Positions 1 through 8,742 of a DNA stretch of 64,000 nt are shown here, piece by piece. This DNA is from Cellulophaga sp. HaHa_2_95 (lineage in GTDB: Bacteria; Bacteroidota; Bacteroidia; Flavobacteriales; Flavobacteriaceae), in assembly GCF_019278565.1 (NCBI RefSeq), contig NZ_CP058988.1, forward strand, positions 868,001 through 932,000, in the 5' to 3' direction. The stretch's first letter is position 1. Each line of letters begins with the position of its first letter. The translations under genes were made by a program, and so were the position numbers. The notes under the pieces are model-generated. The model ran no database searches, was not told where the DNA came from, and was given only the letters and a program-made list of their open reading frames with translations.

Positions 1-182
1 AGATTTCCCGTTAAGTAATAGGTTAAATCTTGTCTATTGGCGGTACCATCATAGTATACCCCGTTTGCGGATATCCCACCATTATATCGCAACCATTTCT
101 CTTTGTCAAGTTGGTCAAAATTAATACTTTGAGAATAGCAATAGGTGCTGAACATAAAGAGTAGAAGTAATAATTTCGTCAA
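1..182 (-). CDS. Exported protein, N-terminal part only (cut by window edge)
   Basis: Reading the reverse strand from a TTG at 182 gives a leucine-rich signal peptide ending near YCYSQ, followed by a mature start SINFDQLDKEKWLRYNGG and a tyrosine- and glycine-rich stretch that runs off the window edge. An in-frame TAA lies four codons before the TTG, so the start is well bounded. The layout (signal peptide, then short aromatic beta-like segments) fits an outer-membrane or surface protein of Flavobacteriaceae, but only about 60 residues are visible and I cannot name the family. It is divergent from bioF, with roughly 200 bp of shared upstream DNA. Confidence 0.6.
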   Translation of the reverse strand, partial: MTKLLLLLFMFSTYCYSQSINFDQLDKEKWLRYNGGISANGVYYDGTANRQDLTYYLTGN

Positions 183-374
183 TAGAAATACGGTTATTTA
201 GTTAAAATTACGTTAAATATACTAGATTTATATAATATTTTCGATGAATTACATGAAAATATATTCTCATAATAGGATTCTTTCATCATTCAAGAGTATT
301 GTTTGCTCGCGTTTCCGTAGTAAATAGATTAAAAAATATAACACCTTTTCTAAATCGTCTACTATAGTTAATAT

Positions 375-382
375 TACCTTTG
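375..382 (+). promoter_or_regulatory. Candidate -7 promoter element of bioF
   Basis: TACCTTTG matches the Bacteroidota housekeeping -7 core TAnnTTTG and lies 4 nt before the bioF ATG, which would give a very short leader. No clear -33 TTG partner is seen at ideal spacing. No BirA-type dyad was recognised in 183-386. Confidence 0.45.
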
Positions 383-386
383 TGTT

Positions 387-1547
387 ATGGCTAGCTTTCC
401 AGAAAAATTAAGTAAAAAACTAGAAGACCGCAGAGGACTTAACGCGCTTCGGTCTCTGCCGGTACAACAAAATCTGATAGATTTTTCTTCCAATGATTAT
501 TTAGGTTTTGCAAAAAACACCGTAATTTTTGAGGGTGCTGTTGCTTTATTGGCAGAAAAGAATCTGAAATTAAATGGTGCTACAGGTTCTCGATTAATTT
601 CGGGAAATTATGATCTGTATATTGAAGTAGAGGATACGATAGCAAACTTCCATGCCACAGCTACTGCCTTAGTATTTAATTCTGGTTATGATGCTAATGT
701 TGGTTTTTTTAGTGCCATCCCGCAACGCGGAGATTATATTTTTTATGATGAGTATATTCATGCGAGTATCCGTGATGGTATTGCACTTAGTACAGCTAAA
801 GGATATAAGTTTAAGCATAATAATGTAAAAGATTTACAGCGTGTTATTAGTCGGGTTTTAGAATTAGAGAAACATCAGGGTGCAGGAGTTGAGGTTTATG
901 TGGTGACGGAGTCTGTTTTTTCTATGGATGGAGATTCACCAGATCTTGTAGCGTTTGCTAATTTTTGTGAAATGCACAAACTCCATTTTGTGGTAGATGA
1001 AGCGCATGCCTTAGGTGTTTTCGGAAAAGAAGGCCGAGGTCTAGTTGCTGAATTAAATATTGCCCATCAAGTATTTGCACAAATTGTTACTTTTGGAAAA
1101 GGGATGGGTTGCCACGGCGCAGCAATTTTAGGAAGTGTGCAGCTAAAAGAGTATTTAGTTAACTTTTCCCGTAGTTTTATATATACTACAGGGCTGCCTC
1201 CACATTCCTTGGCTACAATTTATCTAGCTTATCAAGAGCTTGCTACATCAGCATCAATTTCAAGGCTAAAAAATAATATTAAGTACTTTAAGTCTCAATT
1301 AGAAAATTTCGAGCTTAAAGAATATTTTATAGAGAGTAATTCTGCTATTCAATGCTGTGTAATCTCAGGGAATGAAAAGGTGAAAAATTTGGCATCAGTC
1401 TTACAAAATAATAATTTTGGAGTAAAAGCAATTTTATCGCCTACAGTTGCTAAAGGGCAAGAGCGACTCCGATTTTGTTTACATAGTTATAATACAAAGG
1501 AGGAAATTTTTGATATTTTAACGGTATTGAAAAAATTAATGCATTGA
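387..1547 (+). CDS. bioF: 8-amino-7-oxononanoate synthase (KAPA synthase)
   Basis: This is a PLP-dependent alpha-oxoamine synthase of 386 residues, the usual length. It is expected to condense a pimeloyl thioester with L-alanine to give KAPA, the first step of biotin ring assembly. Visible fold-type I features are the glycine-rich GATGSRLISG near residue 65, FVVDEAHALG at 201-210 with the cofactor-binding Asp204 and His207, and the Schiff-base lysine Lys238 in TFGKGMG. 2-amino-3-ketobutyrate CoA ligase and serine palmitoyltransferase share this fold, but bioD and bioA downstream settle the assignment. It heads the group bioF, DUF2007 gene, bioD. Confidence 0.93.
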   Translation: MASFPEKLSKKLEDRRGLNALRSLPVQQNLIDFSSNDYLGFAKNTVIFEGAVALLAEKNLKLNGATGSRLISGNYDLYIEVEDTIANFHATATALVFNSGYDANVGFFSAIPQRGDYIFYDEYIHASIRDGIALSTAKGYKFKHNNVKDLQRVISRVLELEKHQGAGVEVYVVTESVFSMDGDSPDLVAFANFCEMHKLHFVVDEAHALGVFGKEGRGLVAELNIAHQVFAQIVTFGKGMGCHGAAILGSVQLKEYLVNFSRSFIYTTGLPPHSLATIYLAYQELATSASISRLKNNIKYFKSQLENFELKEYFIESNSAIQCCVISGNEKVKNLASVLQNNNFGVKAILSPTVAKGQERLRFCLHSYNTKEEIFDILTVLKKLMH

Positions 1548-1550
1548 TAT

Positions 1551-1937
1551 ATGATCGATAAATGGGTGACTATTGCTACGTTTGAATATTCCTCCGATTT
1601 GCAAGTTTTTAAGGCGAAATTAGAATCAGAAGGGATTACTGTTTTTGTAAAGGATGAGAATACGATAAATTCTGATCCTATGATTAGTAATGCCATTGGA
1701 GGAGCAAAAGTGCAAGTTTTTCAGGAGGATAAAGAGCGCGCTTTAGAGATATATGATAGTATTAGGGCGTACGCTATAGGAGATGATGGTTTTCCTATTA
1801 CCTGTCCCAATTGTAAAGCTCAAAAATCTGAAACTTATTATGCCCGAAAAAGTATTTTTTACAAACTCTTCCCATTTTTTGAAAAAAGAAAATACAAATG
1901 TCTAAATTGTAAGATGATTACAAACCCTTATTTATGA
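1551..1937 (+). CDS. DUF2007 domain protein with C-terminal zinc ribbon
   Basis: This is a 128-residue cytosolic protein. Residues 1-70 fit the DUF2007 family (putative signal-transducing, PII-like alpha/beta fold): it opens with VTIATFEYSSDLQVFKAKLE and has the family-like GGAKVQVFQED. The C-terminal part carries CPNC and CLNC pairs about 35 residues apart, likely a zinc ribbon. It starts 3 nt after bioF and overlaps bioD by 4 nt (ATGA), so the three genes should be translated from one message. The role in biotin synthesis is unknown; co-transcription is inferred from the spacing. Confidence 0.8.
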   Translation: MIDKWVTIATFEYSSDLQVFKAKLESEGITVFVKDENTINSDPMISNAIGGAKVQVFQEDKERALEIYDSIRAYAIGDDGFPITCPNCKAQKSETYYARKSIFYKLFPFFEKRKYKCLNCKMITNPYL

Positions 1938-2554
1938 AAAAACAATTATTTGTTACAGGTATCTCAACAGAAGTAGGTAAAACGATAGCATCTGCTATTC
2001 TAGTGGAAGCTTTGGAGGCCGATTACTGGAAACCGATACAAGCGGGAGAATTAGAGGATTCTGATAGTCATAAGATTGCAGCGCTTATTTCTAATACCAA
2101 GACTACAATTCATAAAAATAGTTATGCTTTAAAAACACCCATGAGTCCGCATGCAGCAGCAGCGATAGATGGGGTGGTTATCGATAGAGAAAAAATAGAA
2201 GAACCAGAAACAGAAAACCATTTAGTGATTGAAGGGGCAGGCGGATTATTAGTTCCTATAAATGATGAGGATACTATTTTAGATATTATCATGCCAAATT
2301 ATAAGGTTGTAGTGGTATCTAGGCATTATTTAGGAAGTATAAATCATACGCTGTTAACCGTAGGATGGTTGCAAGAAAGAAAGTATGATGTGGTTATTTT
2401 ATTTAGTGGAAACGAACAAAAAACCACCGAAGAAATTATACTGAAGAAAACAAAAGTTCCTTGTATTGGAAGGATAGATGAGGAGGCTGTTTTTGATAAA
2501 GCAACCATAAAAAAATATGCAGATCAGTTTAAATCGGCTTTAGAATTACTTTAA
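1934..2554 (+). CDS. bioD: Dethiobiotin synthetase
   Basis: This is an ATP-dependent cyclo-ligase that converts 7,8-diaminopelargonate and CO2 to dethiobiotin. The P-loop variant GISTEVGKT is at residues 9-17, the lysine of KPIQAGE lies near 30-36, and the family VIEGAGGLLVP segment is near residue 97. At 206 residues it is slightly short of the usual 220-230. It overlaps the preceding gene by 4 nt. Its last 9 nt overlap the end of the convergent glycosyltransferase gene, so no room remains for a separate terminator. Confidence 0.93.
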   Translation: MKKQLFVTGISTEVGKTIASAILVEALEADYWKPIQAGELEDSDSHKIAALISNTKTTIHKNSYALKTPMSPHAAAAIDGVVIDREKIEEPETENHLVIEGAGGLLVPINDEDTILDIIMPNYKVVVVSRHYLGSINHTLLTVGWLQERKYDVVILFSGNEQKTTEEIILKKTKVPCIGRIDEEAVFDKATIKKYADQFKSALELL

Positions 2555-4033
2555 ACGCTGGTAAATAACGGCCTTGCCAATTGTCTTAATGAGTGTGTAC
2601 TTTTTTTCTAAGTAGGTATTAGCATACCTGTTTTCATCAATTAATCTTTTATCTAGAAGTTGACTCCCTTCTTTTTTTACAATTATTTGTGGTTTTTTTA
2701 CTTCAAAGATGTACTTAATCTCCTCTGAAGTAGTTTTTCTGAGGTTTTGAGAATACGGAAATAATTCTGATCGGCAAATATTGCTAGGGTGTGTAGCAGC
2801 TTTTGTGGGTGGGTTGGTATTTAAAAGCCAATAGCCAATATGATACTCCGTGAATAAAATATTTTCAAAATTGATGTGATTTTTCTTTATGTAATTAGCT
2901 ACTTCAATGCCTTCACCATTGTAGAAAGTGCCTTTTTCAATTTTATTTTTTACGATCTGCGCATATTCTATATAGCTTTCTAAAGGAATTAAGAATAGTA
3001 CTACGACAAAGAATTTTTTATGAGTTTTGTTTACTATAAATGCAGTTTGATGAATTGCGATACCCACCAAAATGAGGAGCATTGGGTATAATTGTATTAA
3101 GTAATGACCATTTAAACGGCCACCCTTTATAAAAGATAAATACACGGTAAGGCTCACCAGAGCAATTAATTGAATTGCGGTATTTTTAAAATCTATTAAT
3201 TTTTTTCGCTTAGCGAAATATAAAAAGAGCAGAATTAACAGTAATAATGGAGCAAAACTAATAAGAGCGTTTCTTTTAGAATTAGCATAAACCATTGGAG
3301 CTTCTATAACAGAATTCCACCATAAGCTAAGATGCCCGTTTAAGAAATAGGGAAGTATGGTTAGTCCGATGATAAGGAGTATCCCAGATCCATAAAGTAT
3401 GGTGTTTCTAATTCCTGATTTTATATCTTTTGTGTTCCAATACGTATAGACGTAAAAAAGTCCAATCAGTGCAATAGGATAGGCCATGTTTAATTTTACC
3501 ATTGCCGTTAAGCCCATTAATATTCCGGAGGCTAATACCCAATACCATTCTTTGTGTTTTAGGATTAAATACAGGCTAGGGATAAAGAAAACCATGGAAA
3601 TATGCTCAGACATAACACCTTGCATACTCCCAAATAAACTTTGGAAAAACACACAAAAAATACCACACCAAATAGCTACTTTTTTTGTGCTTGCTTCAAG
3701 CGTTATTTTATACGTGTAGAATGATGTTATGGCGACGATTAACGCGCCAAAAAGCCGAATGATAAAAAGACTTTTTCCAAAAACATAGATGATTCCTGCA
3801 AAGAATAAAAAGTTTAAAGGCGGTTTTAAATCCCAAAGTTCTAGATAGGGCAGATGGCCATTAACCCATGATTGCCCCATAATAATAAAGGTACTTTCAT
3901 CACGGTCTATATAGTCTCTAAAAAAAAAGGGAAATCGAATAAAAAAAGAAGCAGCAAACAGCATATAAAAAACACTTATGTTTTTAAGATTGTTATATTC
4001 AGGACTTAAACGATTTAAGAGCTTTGTAAGCAT
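2546..4033 (-). CDS. GT39/ArnT-like membrane glycosyltransferase
   Basis: This is an integral membrane protein of 495 residues with about ten hydrophobic segments. It has the features of GT-C glycosyltransferases that use polyprenyl-phosphate sugars: an acidic DRDE in the first periplasmic loop (FFRDYIDRDESTFI, near 38-51) and DLKPPLNFL after the second acidic stretch. The C-terminal 130 residues are soluble and would face the periplasm. The likely job is transfer of a sugar to a cell-surface lipid, glycan or protein; substrate and acceptor cannot be read from the sequence. It sits on the opposite strand inside the biotin cluster and is probably unrelated to it. Confidence 0.8.
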   Translation of the reverse strand: MLTKLLNRLSPEYNNLKNISVFYMLFAASFFIRFPFFFRDYIDRDESTFIIMGQSWVNGHLPYLELWDLKPPLNFLFFAGIIYVFGKSLFIIRLFGALIVAITSFYTYKITLEASTKKVAIWCGIFCVFFQSLFGSMQGVMSEHISMVFFIPSLYLILKHKEWYWVLASGILMGLTAMVKLNMAYPIALIGLFYVYTYWNTKDIKSGIRNTILYGSGILLIIGLTILPYFLNGHLSLWWNSVIEAPMVYANSKRNALISFAPLLLLILLFLYFAKRKKLIDFKNTAIQLIALVSLTVYLSFIKGGRLNGHYLIQLYPMLLILVGIAIHQTAFIVNKTHKKFFVVVLFLIPLESYIEYAQIVKNKIEKGTFYNGEGIEVANYIKKNHINFENILFTEYHIGYWLLNTNPPTKAATHPSNICRSELFPYSQNLRKTTSEEIKYIFEVKKPQIIVKKEGSQLLDKRLIDENRYANTYLEKKYTLIKTIGKAVIYQRLK

Positions 4034-4064
4034 GCAATGGTTGTGTTTATTGGCTATTAATTAG

Positions 4065-4072
4065 CATCTTTG
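4065..4072 (+). promoter_or_regulatory. Candidate -7 element upstream of bioA
   Basis: CATCTTTG (consensus TAnnTTTG, one mismatch) is followed by CA and preceded by a TTG at 4041. bioA is cut off from bioD by a reverse-strand gene, so it needs its own promoter somewhere in 4034-4109. This is the best match seen there. Confidence 0.35.
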
Positions 4073-4109
4073 CAAGATATAAAAAAGACAGTCTCTTAAA
4101 TCTACAACA

Positions 4110-5378
4110 TTGAAAAAACTTTCAGACAGAGATAAAAAGCACATCTGGCATCCATTAACGCAACACAAATTGCACCCAACCATGTTGGCTATAGCAAAAG
4201 CTAAAGGATGTATTTTAACAGATGAAGATGGTAAGGAGTATATTGACGGAATTTCATCGTGGTATACAAGTGTTTATGGTCATTGCAATGATTTTATCAT
4301 AGAACGTGTTTACGCACAAATGCAGCAATTAGATCAGGTAGTATTTAGCGGTTTCACTCACGAGCCCGCTGTAAAATTATCTGAGGAGCTTATTAAAATA
4401 TTGCCTTCAAATCAAGAGAAACTATTTTTTTCGGACAATGGTTCTACGGCTACGGAGATAGGAATAAAAATGGCCTTGCAGTATCACTTTAATAAGGGAG
4501 ATAAGCGTAATGTTCTATTAGCGTTTGATAATGCTTTTCATGGAGATACCTTTGGGGCTATGTCGGTTTCTGGTTTGTCTGTGTATAATGGTCCCTTTGA
4601 AGAGTTTTTTATTGCCGTAGAACGTGTTGCAACACCCACCAAAGAAAATATTTCAGCTATTTTAGAGAAGCTAGAAAACAGATTGCAGAAGAATGATATT
4701 GCAGGGTTTATTTATGAGCCATTAATTCAGGGTGCAGCAGCAATGCAAATGCATGATCCAGAAGGTCTAGAAAAAATACTTGTCCTATTGAAAAAGTACG
4801 GGGTAATTACCGTCGCGGATGAGGTGATGACAGGTTTTGGGAAGACTGGAAAGTATTTTGCTTCTGACCACCTTGCTATACAGCCAGATGTTATCTGTAT
4901 GTCTAAGGCACTAACAGCAGGAATGGTTCCTATGGCGGCTACCAGTTGCACGCAGCAGGTCTATGATGCATTCTTTAGTACAGAAATAGCTAAAGGCTTA
5001 TTTCATGGGCATACCTATACAGCAAATCCGTTGGCATGTACTGCTGCTCTTGCCGGTATAGAACTGCTAACGTCTAAAGCGATGCAAGATAATATTGAAC
5101 GGGTAATTGCAGCTCACCAAAAATTTGATGTAGAAATAAAAGACCATCCTAAAGTTGCAAGAACAAGACAAACGGGAACTATTTATGCGCTAGACTTGGC
5201 TGTTGAAATGGAACGCTATGGAAATCTCCGTGATAAGTTAATGGCGCACTTTATGAGTCAAGGTATCTTTTTGCGGCCGCTTGGGAGTACTATTTATATT
5301 TCTGCACCATATGTAGTTACCAATGAGCAACTGAGAAAAATTTACGATAGTATTAAAGCAGTTTTAGCACTAATTTAG
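4110..5378 (+). CDS. bioA: Adenosylmethionine-8-amino-7-oxononanoate aminotransferase
   Basis: This PLP-dependent class III aminotransferase (422 residues) converts KAPA to 7,8-diaminopelargonate with SAM as amino donor. The N-terminal HIWHPLTQ segment and DGISSWYTSVYGH are typical of BioA. Asp237 lies in VADEVMTGFG and the Schiff-base lysine is Lys266 in ICMSKALTAG. The start is TTG at 4110; no ATG gives the expected N-terminus. A beta-ketoacyl synthase gene starts 12 nt after the stop, so the two are probably co-transcribed. Confidence 0.94.
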   Translation: MKKLSDRDKKHIWHPLTQHKLHPTMLAIAKAKGCILTDEDGKEYIDGISSWYTSVYGHCNDFIIERVYAQMQQLDQVVFSGFTHEPAVKLSEELIKILPSNQEKLFFSDNGSTATEIGIKMALQYHFNKGDKRNVLLAFDNAFHGDTFGAMSVSGLSVYNGPFEEFFIAVERVATPTKENISAILEKLENRLQKNDIAGFIYEPLIQGAAAMQMHDPEGLEKILVLLKKYGVITVADEVMTGFGKTGKYFASDHLAIQPDVICMSKALTAGMVPMAATSCTQQVYDAFFSTEIAKGLFHGHTYTANPLACTAALAGIELLTSKAMQDNIERVIAAHQKFDVEIKDHPKVARTRQTGTIYALDLAVEMERYGNLRDKLMAHFMSQGIFLRPLGSTIYISAPYVVTNEQLRKIYDSIKAVLALI

Positions 5379-5390
5379 AAAGAATATATT

Positions 5391-6563
5391 TTGAACTTAC
5401 CAATATCAATCACAGCAATAGCTTCTATTTCACCATTGGGAATTACCCAAAAAGAAATTTGGGAACAATATTTACAAGATGAAACCTCATTATCTACATT
5501 AAATTTTGATGGTACTGATACTTGGGTTGGTGCTTTGGGAACAAAAGCCAAAGAAGAAATTTTGGCGTTAAAAGAATCAGATAGTAAGTATAAGAGTTTG
5601 GATGATAGTGTGCTCTTTGCGTTGTTTGCGTCAAGGGCGGCAATGAAAATTTCAGGATGGAAAAAAGAGGCTAATTTTGGTGTGAACATAGGTTCTTCAA
5701 GAGGAGCAACGGCTCTTTTTGAAAAATATCATGAAGAATATCTCAAGAATAAAACCTCTTCTACCTTAGCGTCGCCTACAACTACCTTGGGGAATATTTC
5801 TTCTTGGATTGCTCATGATCTGCAAACACAGGGTCCAGAAATATCACATTCCATTACTTGCTCTACAGCACTCCATGCCTTATTGAATGGTTTCGCTTGG
5901 ATTAAAAGTGGTCTGGTAGATAAATTTATGGTGGGTGGTAGTGAGGCGCCATTAACTCCTTTTACCATTGCACAGATTAGAGCACTAAAAATTTATGCAA
6001 GAGAGACGTCCTCTGTTGGTTTTAAGTATCCTTGTCAGGCTTTCAACCTAAAGAAAACTCAAAACACCATGGTGTTGGGAGAAGGTGCTTCTGTTGTATG
6101 TTTGGAGCAAGGGGTTCCGGATAATGCCTTAGCAGTTATTGAGGGTATTGGCTATGCTACGGAAATATTAAAACATAATATTTCTATTTCTACAGATGCA
6201 GTCTGTTTTCAACGTTCTATGAAAATGGCTTTGGGAGATATAAATCCTGATGATGTAGATGTTATTGTAATGCATGCGCCGGGAACAATAAAAGGCGATT
6301 CTTCAGAAATAATGGCTATTGAGAAAATATTTTGTAACAAAGTTCCGTTCTTGACTACTAATAAATGGAAGATAGGTCATACGTTTGGAGCTTCGGGCAT
6401 GTTGAGTTTGGAGTTAGCATTGTTAATGATGCAACATCAAAAGGCTATAAAAGTTCCTTATGTAAGCTATGATTCTGTTCCTGAAACTATATCAAGAGTA
6501 CTTATAAATGCTGTTGGTTTTGGGGGCAATGCAGTAAGTATCTTACTGAAAAGAGTAACCTAA
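5391..6563 (+). CDS. Beta-ketoacyl-ACP synthase (KAS I/II-like) in the biotin cluster
   Basis: This is a 390-residue condensing enzyme with a complete Cys-His-His triad: Cys157 in SITCSTALHALLNG, His295 in VIVMHAPGT and His330 in KWKIGHTFGASG. It would extend acyl-ACP by a malonyl-ACP-derived C2 unit. It lies 12 nt downstream of bioA, which suggests a dedicated part in making the pimeloyl precursor, because no bioC, bioH, bioW or bioG is present in this window. General fatty-acid synthesis is the alternative. The TTG start at 5391 is needed to keep the first beta strand (ISITAIASISPLG). Confidence 0.85.
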   Translation: MNLPISITAIASISPLGITQKEIWEQYLQDETSLSTLNFDGTDTWVGALGTKAKEEILALKESDSKYKSLDDSVLFALFASRAAMKISGWKKEANFGVNIGSSRGATALFEKYHEEYLKNKTSSTLASPTTTLGNISSWIAHDLQTQGPEISHSITCSTALHALLNGFAWIKSGLVDKFMVGGSEAPLTPFTIAQIRALKIYARETSSVGFKYPCQAFNLKKTQNTMVLGEGASVVCLEQGVPDNALAVIEGIGYATEILKHNISISTDAVCFQRSMKMALGDINPDDVDVIVMHAPGTIKGDSSEIMAIEKIFCNKVPFLTTNKWKIGHTFGASGMLSLELALLMMQHQKAIKVPYVSYDSVPETISRVLINAVGFGGNAVSILLKRVT

Positions 6564-6581
6564 CCAACTAAATTAGACATT

Positions 6582-7160
6582 ATGGATCAATGGTTTGAAG
6601 CACTAAATTTATTTGAGAAAGTATATTGGCTAGTTGCAGGAGTGTCATCAGTGATATTTCTAGTGCTGCTAATTCTTACGGTAGTCGGAGGTGATTCTGA
6701 AGGTATTGGAGAAGATGTCGATGCAGAAATAGAAGGAGATACAGGAATAGATTTTCAGTTTTTATCTTTTAAAAATTTAATGGGTTTCTTTACCATCTTT
6801 GGATGGTCTGGAATTGCAGCACTAAGTGGGGATTTACCTCGTTTTTGGGTGGTAGCGATTTCTATCAGTTGTGGCTTGCTAATGATGTTGGCCATGGCTT
6901 CTTTATTCTACTACCTTGCAAAATTACAAAGCAGTGGTACCCTAAATCTTAAAAATGCGATTAACCAAGTAGGTGAAGTATACTTAACGGTGGGTGCAGA
7001 TCGTTCTTTTATTGGTAAAGTTAGTATTAATGTACAAGGAACCTTACGCGAATTAGAAGCGCTTACAGAAGAGCATTCAGATTTGCATCAAGGTAATGTT
7101 GTACGCGTAAAAACCGTAACCGATAATGGAATCTTAATTGTTGAACTTTTAAATAAATAA
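6582..7160 (+). CDS. NfeD-like membrane protein with OB-fold tail
   Basis: This is a 192-residue membrane protein. It has a hydrophobic segment near 17-38, an acidic loop (DSEGIGEDVDAEIEGD), two further membrane segments at about 66-115, and a C-terminal beta-rich region (130-192) ending GNVVRVKTVTDNGILIVELLNK. That pattern fits the NfeD/YqiJ family, in which a soluble OB domain follows membrane helices. It is 6 nt ahead of a flotillin gene. NfeD and flotillin (YqiJ-YqiK) commonly form such pairs and act together in membrane microdomain organisation; that role is inferred from the family. Confidence 0.8.
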   Translation: MDQWFEALNLFEKVYWLVAGVSSVIFLVLLILTVVGGDSEGIGEDVDAEIEGDTGIDFQFLSFKNLMGFFTIFGWSGIAALSGDLPRFWVVAISISCGLLMMLAMASLFYYLAKLQSSGTLNLKNAINQVGEVYLTVGADRSFIGKVSINVQGTLRELEALTEEHSDLHQGNVVRVKTVTDNGILIVELLNK

Positions 7161-7166
7161 CCAAAT

Positions 7167-8603
7167 ATGCTACTATTACCTTTACAATTAGGCGGAGGAT
7201 CCGCAGCATTGCTAACCATAGGTTTTGCAATTTTATTCTTTTTCATCATTATTATCTCCTTTATTAGAAGGTACAAGCGTTGTCCTTCAGATCGTATTCT
7301 TGTAGTCTACGGTAAAGTAGGTAATGGTAATTCTGCACGATGTATTCATGGTGGGGCTGCCTTTATTTGGCCTGTAATTCAAGATTATGAGTTTCTAGAC
7401 TTAACCCCTATTTCTATAGAGGTTAATTTAGTGAATGCATTAAGTAAGCAGAACATTCGTGTGAATGTACCTTCTAGATTTACGATTGGTATTTCTACTG
7501 AGCCAGGAATAATGCAGAATGCAGCAGAACGTCTTTTAGGGCAAGGAATGCAAGAAGTTCAGGATTTAGCAAAAGAAATTATTTTTGGGCAGCTTCGTTT
7601 AGTTGTTGCTTCTATGGATATTGAAGAGATTAACTCTGATAGAGATAAGTTTTTGACGAATATTTCACAGAGTGTTGAATCAGAATTAAAAAAAGTAGGA
7701 CTTAAATTAATCAACGTAAATATTACAGATATTGTTGATGAATCTGGGTATATTGAAGCTTTAGGTAAGGAAGCAGCAGCACATGCTATAAATGCAGCAC
7801 GTAAATCTGTAGCCGAGAAAAATAGAGATGGTTCTATTGGAGAAGCAAATGCAGTACAAGATGAGCGTACCCAAGTTGCTGCAGCAAATGCGCAAGCGGT
7901 AGAAGGAGAAAACATTGCAAAGATTAATGTAGCAAATTCAGATTCTTTGCGTCGTCAAAGAGAAGCGGAAGCAGAACGTACGGCTATTGCTTCAGAGAAA
8001 GTACAATCGGCAAAAGCATTAGAAGAATCTTATGCAGCAGAAAAAGATGCGGAATTAGCGAGAGCAGAACGTGTTCGTAGTTCTCAAATGGCCGATATTG
8101 TAGTACCAGCGGAAATAGATAAAAAGAAAGTAGAGATAGATGCAGAAGCAGATGCAGAACGTACAAGGCGTATTGCAAAAGGTGAGGCAGATGCCATCTT
8201 ATTTAAAGCTCAAGCAGAAGCGCAAGGTTTACTAGAAATCTTAACGAAGCAAGCACAAGGTCTTGATCAAATTGTAAAAGCAGCGGGTAACAATCCTAAA
8301 GATGCGGTATTATTATTAGTAGCAGATAAACTTCCTGAATTAGTGAAAACGCAAGCTGAAGCAATTAAAAATATTAAAATTGATAAAGTAACCGTGTGGG
8401 ATTCTGGAGCCAAATCTGCTGATGGAAAAGGGTCTACAGCTAATTTCATTTCAGGAATGTATAAATCAGTTCCACCATTACAAGAGATGTTTAATATGGC
8501 AGGAATGCAATTACCTGAATATTTAAAAGGTAAAGATGTTCCTATAGAAGATGTTAACGAAGTAGAGGGTGACAAATCACCATCTAAAAAAGGAGAGTCA
8601 TAA
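7167..8603 (+). CDS. Flotillin/SPFH-domain protein (YqiK-like)
   Basis: This 478-residue protein has an N-terminal membrane segment (about 12-33), then an SPFH/band-7 domain (35-220, including CIHGGAAFIWPVIQDY and VNVPSRFTIGISTEPG). A long coiled coil rich in Ala, Glu and Arg (about 210-375) follows, with repeated EAEAER and EADAERT segments, and then a charged tail. This is the normal flotillin plan. It should oligomerise on the inner face of the cytoplasmic membrane and scaffold microdomains together with the NfeD-like partner. A hairpin terminator follows 30 nt after the stop. Confidence 0.9.
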   Translation: MLLLPLQLGGGSAALLTIGFAILFFFIIIISFIRRYKRCPSDRILVVYGKVGNGNSARCIHGGAAFIWPVIQDYEFLDLTPISIEVNLVNALSKQNIRVNVPSRFTIGISTEPGIMQNAAERLLGQGMQEVQDLAKEIIFGQLRLVVASMDIEEINSDRDKFLTNISQSVESELKKVGLKLINVNITDIVDESGYIEALGKEAAAHAINAARKSVAEKNRDGSIGEANAVQDERTQVAAANAQAVEGENIAKINVANSDSLRRQREAEAERTAIASEKVQSAKALEESYAAEKDAELARAERVRSSQMADIVVPAEIDKKKVEIDAEADAERTRRIAKGEADAILFKAQAEAQGLLEILTKQAQGLDQIVKAAGNNPKDAVLLLVADKLPELVKTQAEAIKNIKIDKVTVWDSGAKSADGKGSTANFISGMYKSVPPLQEMFNMAGMQLPEYLKGKDVPIEDVNEVEGDKSPSKKGES

Positions 8604-8633
8604 GCAAAAGCTATTGAATTAACAGTATAATGG

Positions 8634-8669
8634 AGTCCTATTGAAAATTATTTCAATGGGACTTTTTTT
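8634..8669 (+). terminator. Intrinsic terminator after the flotillin gene
   Basis: AGTCC plus ATTGAAA (8634-8646, with one G-U pair between) pairs with TTTCAAT and GGACT (8651-8663) around a 4-nt loop, followed by a T7 run. Confidence 0.85.
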
Positions 8670-8713
8670 AGTAAACATGAATTTCTTTATTGGGATTTGA
8701 ATTACAAAAAGGT

Positions 8714-8721
8714 TATTTTTG
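8714..8721 (+). promoter_or_regulatory. -7 promoter element of bioB
   Basis: TATTTTTG matches TAnnTTTG. It overlaps an in-frame TTG at 8719, so that TTG cannot be the translation start if transcription begins about 7 nt further on. This favours the ATG at 8743. Confidence 0.7.
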
Positions 8722-8742
8722 GCAATCGATAAAACGAGCTAC

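Noticed and set aside
183..386. BirA-type operator in front of bioF
   Set aside because: No long inverted repeat of the BirA kind is present; only AT-rich DNA and a -7 core were found.
7800..8230. Repetitive GCAGAAG-rich DNA as a sequence repeat
   Set aside because: It encodes the Ala/Glu/Arg coiled coil of flotillin, so codon repetition explains it.
8719..8742. TTG at 8719 as the bioB start
   Set aside because: It lies inside the TATTTTTG promoter core; the ATG at 8743 fits the family N-terminus.
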